This document shows positions 58,676-64,000 of a DNA stretch of 64,000 nucleotides, piece after piece. The translations under genes were made by a program, and so were the position numbers. The notes beneath the pieces are model-generated. The model worked only from the letters and a program-made list of their open reading frames with translations, was not told the origin of the DNA and searched no databases. The stretch is from Mesobacterium_A hydrothermale (GTDB lineage Bacteria > Pseudomonadota > Alphaproteobacteria > Rhodobacterales > Rhodobacteraceae). Positions within the stretch are counted from its first letter, which is position 1; each line of letters begins with the position of its first letter. The stretch is from contig NZ_JAYLLH010000008.1 in the NCBI RefSeq assembly GCF_035818635.1, positions 95,096 to 159,095 on the forward strand. Reading direction: 5' to 3'.

Positions 58676-60735
58676 CCTACAACGCCGACCTGACCGGTAG
58701 CTTCGCCGGGATCGATGTGGGCGGCACGTTCACCGACCTGGTCCATTACGACAGCCGCGCGGGCCGTGTCCGTCTGGCCAAGGTGCCGACGACGCTCGAC
58801 AACCAGGCCGATGGGGTTCTTGCGGCGCTGGATGCCGCATCAGTCGATGCCGCTGCGCTTGACCTGATCGTGCATGGCACCACCACTACGACCAACGCAG
58901 TGCTGGAACGGCGGTTGTGCAAGACAGGGCTGATCACCACCCAGGGCTTCCGCGACGTTCTGGAACTGGGGCGGCGGACACGCCCGCAGGCCTATGGCAT
59001 GAAGGGCCAGTTCCGTCCGCTGATCCCCCGCGACCTGCGGCTGGAGGTGCCGGAACGGATGCTGGCCGATGGCCGGGAATACCGGCCGCTGGACGAAGAC
59101 GCCCTGCGCACCGCGCTGAGGACGCTAGTCGCACAGGACTGCGAAGCGCTGGTGATCCACTTCCTGCACGCCTATGCCAACCCCGCGCACGAGCTGCGCG
59201 CCGGCCAGATCGCGCGCGAGGAATGGCCCAACGGCAATATCACCCTGGGCCATGCCCTGCTGTCGGAAAGCCGAGAGTACGAGCGCGGCGTCACCGCAGC
59301 CGTCAATGCCTCGGTTCAACCTTTGCTCAGGCGCTATGTCGAGCGGCTGGCGGACCGGCTGGCCGGGCGCGGATATGGCCGCGACCTTCTGGTGATGAAC
59401 GGCAATGGCGGCATGGTCTCGGCCCGCATCGTGGCAGAGGAAGCGGCGAAAACCGTGATGTCGGGCCCCGCGTCGGGCGTGATGGCGGCGGCCTATACCG
59501 GGCGCCGCGCCGGGATCCCGGATTTGCTGACCTATGACATGGGCGGGACTTCGACCGATGTGGCGATGATCCGCGGCGCCGATCCTGCGGTCAGCCACGA
59601 AATCGAGATCGAATATGCCATGCCGATCCACGTACCGATGGTTGACGTGCGCACGGTTGGCGCGGGCGGCGGCTCGATCGCAAGGGTCAGTGCGGCGGGG
59701 CTGTTGCAGGTCGGTCCCGACAGCGCCGGATCGACACCTGGGCCAATCTGCTATGGCAAGGGCGGCACGGACCCCACGATTTCCGACGCCAACATGCTGC
59801 TGGGGCGGATGAACCCGGGCAAGCTGAACACGATTTCCGGCACGGTCTCGATCGAAACGATCCGCGAGGCCTTTGCCGACAAGCTGGGAACGCGGCTGGG
59901 GCTTGATGCAGTCCAGGCGGCCGCGGCCGTGTTGCGCATCGCCACCGCCAAGATGGCCGACGCGGTGCGCATGGTGTCGATCTCTCTGGGTGAAGACCCG
60001 CGCGACTTCGCGCTGTTCGCCTTTGGCGGTGCCGGGCCGCTGCACGCCTGCGCCATTGCCCGTGAACTGGGTGTGCCGCGGGTGCTGGTGCCCGCACGGC
60101 CGGGCATCACCAACGCCCTGGGTTGCATCGTTGCCGACCTGCGGCACGATTTCGTCCAGACCGTGAACCGTCCTCTGCATGCCTGCGACATGGACGATGT
60201 GCATGCGGCGTTTGCCCGCCAGACCGAAGACGGCAAAGCCGCCATCGCCCGTGAACGGGTCGAGATCGCGGAGTTGCGTGTCCTTCATTCCGTCGACATG
60301 CAATTCATCGGCCAGACCCACTTGCTGCGCGTGCCCCTGCCCGATGGCACCCCGACCGAAGCCGAGTTGCAAACGCTGTTCGAGGACGCCTATTTCAAGC
60401 GCTTTCAGGTCACCCTGCCGGAAATCCGGCCGGCATTGGTCAACGTCAATACCTCTGTCATCGGGCGCCGGCCCGAGGTCGATCTGTCACTGCTGATCGA
60501 CGCCGACGCGCGCAAGGCCACGCTCGACGACGCGCAGACCGGCAGCCGGCCGGTGTGGTTCGACGGCTGGCGTGACACGCCGGTTTACTGGCGCGACCAT
60601 CTGCCTGCCGACGCCCGGCTGACCGGCCCGGCCATCGTGGAACAAATGGATTGCACGCTGGTGATCGAACCCGGCGACAGCGCCGTTCAGGACAGCGACG
60701 GCAACCTGATCGTCACCGTGAGGCGCGCGCAATGA
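58672..60735 (+). CDS. hyuA: Hydantoinase/oxoprolinase subunit A
   Basis: A 687-residue ATP-binding subunit of the HyuA/oxoprolinase family. The actin-like ATPase motifs are SFAGIDVGGTFTDLVHYD at the N-terminus and LLTYDMGGTSTDVAMIRGAD in the middle; other markers are LIVHGTTTTTNAVLERR, ETARETRGYERGV-type SREYERGVTAAVNASVQPLL, and GGAGPLHACAIARELGVPRV. Pairs with HyuB to open lactam or cyclic amide rings at the cost of ATP, or to carboxylate ketones. ATG 58672 follows GGAGG and overlaps the preceding stop. Next to a molybdenum hydroxylase and a ring reductase, a lactam of a reduced pyridine is the natural candidate substrate. Confidence 0.88.
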   Translation: MTYNADLTGSFAGIDVGGTFTDLVHYDSRAGRVRLAKVPTTLDNQADGVLAALDAASVDAAALDLIVHGTTTTTNAVLERRLCKTGLITTQGFRDVLELGRRTRPQAYGMKGQFRPLIPRDLRLEVPERMLADGREYRPLDEDALRTALRTLVAQDCEALVIHFLHAYANPAHELRAGQIAREEWPNGNITLGHALLSESREYERGVTAAVNASVQPLLRRYVERLADRLAGRGYGRDLLVMNGNGGMVSARIVAEEAAKTVMSGPASGVMAAAYTGRRAGIPDLLTYDMGGTSTDVAMIRGADPAVSHEIEIEYAMPIHVPMVDVRTVGAGGGSIARVSAAGLLQVGPDSAGSTPGPICYGKGGTDPTISDANMLLGRMNPGKLNTISGTVSIETIREAFADKLGTRLGLDAVQAAAAVLRIATAKMADAVRMVSISLGEDPRDFALFAFGGAGPLHACAIARELGVPRVLVPARPGITNALGCIVADLRHDFVQTVNRPLHACDMDDVHAAFARQTEDGKAAIARERVEIAELRVLHSVDMQFIGQTHLLRVPLPDGTPTEAELQTLFEDAYFKRFQVTLPEIRPALVNVNTSVIGRRPEVDLSLLIDADARKATLDDAQTGSRPVWFDGWRDTPVYWRDHLPADARLTGPAIVEQMDCTLVIEPGDSAVQDSDGNLIVTVRRAQ

Positions 60736-62423
60736 CCCTTGACCCGATCACCCTGACCGTCATCCAGTCCGGCCTGCAACAGGTCTGCGATGAAATGGAT
60801 CTGAGCTTTTCCCGCGCCGCGTTCTCTCCGGTGATTGCCGAAGCGAACGACCGCTCCGACGGAATCTATTCGGCCACCGATGGCAGCCTGATTGCCCAGG
60901 GCTCGCAGGGGCTGCCGGTTTTTGTCGGTACGATGCAGTTTTCCACTCGGACGCTGATCGAGATGATCGCCGCGGGCAAGGCGGCGGCGCCGAAACCCGG
61001 CGACATCTACATTGTCAACGATCCCTATCTCGGCGGCACCCACCTGATGGACGTGCGCTTTGCCATGCCGGTTTATCGCAATGGTGAAATCTTCTGCTGG
61101 TTGTCCAATACCGGGCACTGGCCCGACACCGGCGGCGCGGTGCCCGGCGGGTTTTCCGCCTCGGCCACGGCGGTGGAACAGGAGGGCCTGCGCCTGCCGC
61201 CCGTGCGCCTGTTCAAGCAAGGCACGCTGGACCCCGAGATCTATGCCATCATCTGTTCCAACATTCGCGTAGCCGACCAGCGCATCGGCGATGTAAAGGC
61301 ACAGGCCGCCGCGCTCTATGTCGGCCAGTCACGGCTGTTCCGGCTGCTTGATCGCTATGGCGACGACACGGTGCGCGCGGCAATCGAAGAATTGCGCGCC
61401 CGCGCCGCACAGCAGATGCGTGCCCATATCGCCGCGATCCCGGCGGGCACCTATTCCGCCAGCGCGTTCGTCGACAGTGACGGCGTGGTGAATGAACCGC
61501 TGGAAATCCGCCTGACGGTGACGGCGCAAGGCGACAGTCTGACCTTCGACTTCACCGGATCGTCAGCCCCCTGCCGGGGCCCGATGAATTCGGTCTGGGC
61601 GACGACGCAATCTTCTGTTTACCTGGCGATGCGGCACATCTTTCCAGATGTGCCGATCAGCGCGGGCGCGTTCGAGCCGCTGACCATCGTCCGTCCCGAA
61701 GGGACATTCCTTGACGCACGCTATCCCCGCCCGGTTTCCGGCTGCGCGGCAGAGGTCAGCCAGCGCATCGCCGAAGCCGTCTTTGCCGCGCTTGTCGTCC
61801 CCCTGCCCGACATCGTAACCGCGGCCCCCGCCGGATCGTCCGGCAACTTTGCCCTTGGCGGAGAGGTGCCCGAAGAAGGCCGCAGTTATGTCATGTACCA
61901 GATCTCGGGGGGCGGATATGGCGGCTATGCGGACGGCGACGGGATATCCAACGGGTGTTCGACCATCGGGATCTCCAAATCCCCGCCGGTCGAAATCATG
62001 GAACAGCAATTCCCCGTGCTCTATCACCGCTACGCCCTGCACGAAGGCTCTGGCGGGGCCGGTCGCCATCGGGGCGGCTTTGGTCTGGATTACGAAGTCG
62101 AGATCCTCAAGGGCACGGCCCGCGCAAGCTTTGTCATGGATCACGGCCGGTTCGGGCCGCAGGGTGTGCTTGGCGGACAGGACGGCGGCGTCAACCGTGT
62201 CACCGTCACGCAAAACGGCCAGAGCTTTGTGCCGGAACATCTGTCAAAAGCGCAGGACATCGCCCTGACCGCGGGCGACCGCGTACATGTGCGCACACCT
62301 GGCGGTGGCGGGTATGGCGCGCCAGACCAGCGCGATCCGGCACTGGTTGCCGAAGACGTCAGGCTTGGCCGCTACTCTGCGGATCAGGCGCGGGCGCTGT
62401 TCGGGTGGCAAGACCCGGACTGA
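60732..62423 (+). CDS. hyuB: Hydantoinase/oxoprolinase subunit B
   Basis: A 563-residue HyuB-type catalytic subunit. Family markers are the opening TLTVIQSGLQQVCDEMDLSF, RAAFSPVIAEANDRSDGIYS, the GDIYIVNDPYLGGTHLMDVR motif, LSNTGHWPDTGGAVPGGFSA and the C-terminal HVRTPGGGGYGAPDQRDPAL. ATG 60732 overlaps the hyuA stop (ATGA). The gene ends 9 bp before the convergent M20 gene. As a pair with HyuA it should hydrolyse a cyclic amide with ATP. Confidence 0.88.
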   Translation: MTLDPITLTVIQSGLQQVCDEMDLSFSRAAFSPVIAEANDRSDGIYSATDGSLIAQGSQGLPVFVGTMQFSTRTLIEMIAAGKAAAPKPGDIYIVNDPYLGGTHLMDVRFAMPVYRNGEIFCWLSNTGHWPDTGGAVPGGFSASATAVEQEGLRLPPVRLFKQGTLDPEIYAIICSNIRVADQRIGDVKAQAAALYVGQSRLFRLLDRYGDDTVRAAIEELRARAAQQMRAHIAAIPAGTYSASAFVDSDGVVNEPLEIRLTVTAQGDSLTFDFTGSSAPCRGPMNSVWATTQSSVYLAMRHIFPDVPISAGAFEPLTIVRPEGTFLDARYPRPVSGCAAEVSQRIAEAVFAALVVPLPDIVTAAPAGSSGNFALGGEVPEEGRSYVMYQISGGGYGGYADGDGISNGCSTIGISKSPPVEIMEQQFPVLYHRYALHEGSGGAGRHRGGFGLDYEVEILKGTARASFVMDHGRFGPQGVLGGQDGGVNRVTVTQNGQSFVPEHLSKAQDIALTAGDRVHVRTPGGGGYGAPDQRDPALVAEDVRLGRYSADQARALFGWQDPD

Positions 62424-62432
62424 GCGCCGCGT

Positions 62433-63836
62433 TCACGCCGCCTCTGTCCCGAAGTCCGGCAGACCGGTTTCTGCGATATCCGCGAACACCCCCGCCATGA
62501 CGCCAAGCGCCTGGCGGCAGATCGGCTTGAGCACATGTTCGTTTGGCGCGTGTTGCGAACACCCGGCATAACTGTGCGGAATCCAGATCGTGGGCAGGCC
62601 CAGCACCTCGGAAAAACAATCGTTTGGCAACGATCCCCCAAGGTTCGGCAGCACATGCGGCCATGCCCCCGTGGTACGTTCGACCGACCGCGCCACGTAG
62701 CGCACCATCGGGTGATCGGGGTCCATCCGGGTGGCGGGAAAGGTATTGTGGTCATGCGCCACGATCTGAACCTGGGCAAAGCCCGCGCGGTCCAGGTGGC
62801 GGCGCAGCGCGGGCAGGATATCGTCCACATCCGTGCCAATGACATAGCGCAGTTGGCACGTCGCCCGCGCCCAGCCGGCAATCGCATTCAGCGGTGCATC
62901 GGGCACACCTGAAATCATCGCCAGGATCGCGAAGCTGTTCCAGCCGAACACCCGTTCTGCCGCGCTCAGGGCCTTTTCGCCCCAGTCCGGGTCCAGCGGG
63001 ACGCCGGTGTCATGCGGCGGCAGTTCGGCCAGCACCTCGCGTATGCGCGGTGTCAGGCTGTCAGGCCGCCACTCGGGCACCTGGATTTGGCCGCGCGCAT
63101 CGGTGATGCACGACAGGGCATGCGCAAGGATCATCGCCGGATCAGCCAGAAGCCCGCCGAAATTTCCCGAATGGTGCGCGCCGTCACGCAGATCGACCCG
63201 CAGGTCGAAACTGACACCGCCGCGCGACCCGCCGAACACCGTCACCGTTTCCGGCCGCAGCCGGGGCCCGTCCGAAGCGATCAGGACATCTGCCGCCAGC
63301 AAGGCGCGGTTGTCGCGGCAAAAATCCTTCAGCCCGGGTGATCCGGTTTCCTCGCCGGTCTCGATCAGGATCTTCAGGTTGAACCCCAGCGCGCCGCGCG
63401 TTTCGATCACGGCCTCAAGCGCAAGCAGGTTGACCAGGTGCTGCCCCTTGTTGTCCGCGGCGCCACGCCCGTAAAGCCGGTCTCCCTCTTCGGTCAGGGT
63501 GAAGGGCGACAGGCCTGCACGCCACAAGTCGTGCTGTCCCAGCACGACATCGCCGTGGCCATAGGTCAGGATCGTTGGCAGGTCTGGCGCTTCGATCCGT
63601 TCCGCCGTCAGGATCGGGGGCCGCGCGCCATGGGCGGCGTGGATTTGAACTGCAAAGCCAAGCGCCTCCAGCAGAGGGCGCAGAACATCGTCGAGATAGG
63701 ACAGAAGGTGCGCTGCACCGCGCGCGTGCTGGCTTTCGCTGGGACAGGCGACAAGCGCGGCCAGTTCCCGCTGGAAACGGCCATCGTCGAAAAAGGCCAC
63801 GGCCCGGGCGATGGTCTTGTCGCGAAGATCGGTCAT
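62433..63836 (-). CDS. M20-family metallohydrolase
   Basis: A 467-residue dinuclear zinc hydrolase of the M20 family. Metal-binding residues are in ILTYGHGDVVL (His, Asp), GRGAADNKGQHL (Asp), IETGEETGSPGLKDF (Glu Glu) and the C-terminal LGLPTIWIPHSYAGCSQHAP (His). A dimerisation domain is around residues 200-320. Family members cleave dipeptides, N-acyl or N-carbamoyl amino acids. ATG 63836 follows AAAGGGGAA. It converges on hyuB and probably hydrolyses an amide or carbamoyl intermediate of the same route, as in hydantoin pathways; this is inference. Confidence 0.85.
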   Translation of the reverse strand: MTDLRDKTIARAVAFFDDGRFQRELAALVACPSESQHARGAAHLLSYLDDVLRPLLEALGFAVQIHAAHGARPPILTAERIEAPDLPTILTYGHGDVVLGQHDLWRAGLSPFTLTEEGDRLYGRGAADNKGQHLVNLLALEAVIETRGALGFNLKILIETGEETGSPGLKDFCRDNRALLAADVLIASDGPRLRPETVTVFGGSRGGVSFDLRVDLRDGAHHSGNFGGLLADPAMILAHALSCITDARGQIQVPEWRPDSLTPRIREVLAELPPHDTGVPLDPDWGEKALSAAERVFGWNSFAILAMISGVPDAPLNAIAGWARATCQLRYVIGTDVDDILPALRRHLDRAGFAQVQIVAHDHNTFPATRMDPDHPMVRYVARSVERTTGAWPHVLPNLGGSLPNDCFSEVLGLPTIWIPHSYAGCSQHAPNEHVLKPICRQALGVMAGVFADIAETGLPDFGTEAA

Positions 63837-63948
63837 GCGCGTTCCCCTTTGCCGGCCCAGAAAGGCAGGTTTTTGCGCGCAGTTCCAGCACGTTCTTGGT
63901 GCGCTTGCCGCGCGCGGGGCGCAACAAGGCCGCCGGTTGAACGGAACT

Positions 63949-63973
63949 GCGCCCGGCGGCGACCGCCGGGCGC
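63949..63973. terminator. Hairpin beyond M20 gene
   Basis: GCGCCCGGCGG and CCGCCGGGCGC form an 11-bp perfect stem with a 3-nt loop. It lies upstream of the M20 start on the minus strand, so it is likely the terminator of a gene to the right that reads leftward, outside the window. The rest of 63837-64000 shows no gene. Confidence 0.55.
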
Positions 63974-64000
63974 TGAGGATCACGCGATCATATCCCCATC

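Overview
The window is high-GC DNA that looks like a marine Rhodobacteraceae (Roseobacter group) chromosome. The support is codon usage, TRAP and branched-chain ABC uptake systems, a Bpt aminoacyl-transferase, DUF2852 and RDD proteins, and aromatic-acid catabolic genes typical of that group. No rRNA, CRISPR array or complete insertion sequence was seen.

Layout. (1) 1-9715: right part of an integrated element. It has a tyrosine recombinase cut by the left edge, small regulators, an XRE repressor, and a compact HK97-type head module (portal, protease, capsid, HNH, head-tail adaptor, large terminase, connector). It ends at a 3' fragment of tRNA-Cys. No tail, lysis or replication genes are visible, so a capsid-forming satellite is a serious possibility. 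(2) 9764-14600: a ThDP enzyme, a TauE/SafE permease, a DUF2852 protein behind twin palindromes, an RDD membrane protein and bpt. (3) 14981-29631: a TRAP transporter and a complete protocatechuate/gallate 4,5-cleavage set. A minus-strand operon (galB, cytochrome b561, ligK, galD, ligI, ligA, ligB, hydrolase) is divergent from a LysR regulator with two DNA-binding domains. A second ligA-ligB pair with ligC follows on the plus strand behind a helically phased repeat. (4) 29754-33066: tRNA-Ser(GCU), a decayed integrase, and tcuAB for tricarballylate oxidation. (5) 33196-44776: a 1762-residue RTX/DUF4214 protein, a membrane alpha/beta hydrolase, a small membrane protein, a serine hydrolase, an outer-membrane channel gene with two in-frame stops, and a regulator.

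(6) 44917-63836 is the most unusual region. One minus-strand transcript carries a 6-hydroxynicotinate-reductase-like Fe-S protein, a UPF0280/ApbE-superfamily protein, two DUF1185 paralogues, a Rieske oxygenase, a binding protein, a fused LivHM permease, LivG, LivF and a MarR regulator. A divergent transcript carries the FAD subunit and a fused [2Fe-2S]/molybdopterin hydroxylase, then hydantoinase/oxoprolinase A and B. An M20 hydrolase converges on its end. Three related palindromes lie in or beside the divergent promoter. Together these genes read as uptake, hydroxylation, ring reduction and ATP-driven lactam opening of an N-heterocyclic acid. The substrate is not established from sequence; nicotinate, picolinate or N-methylated forms such as trigonelline or homarine are guesses.

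Start sites were chosen from ribosome-binding sites and gene overlaps. Function statements rest on motif and family recognition by eye, without any database search.
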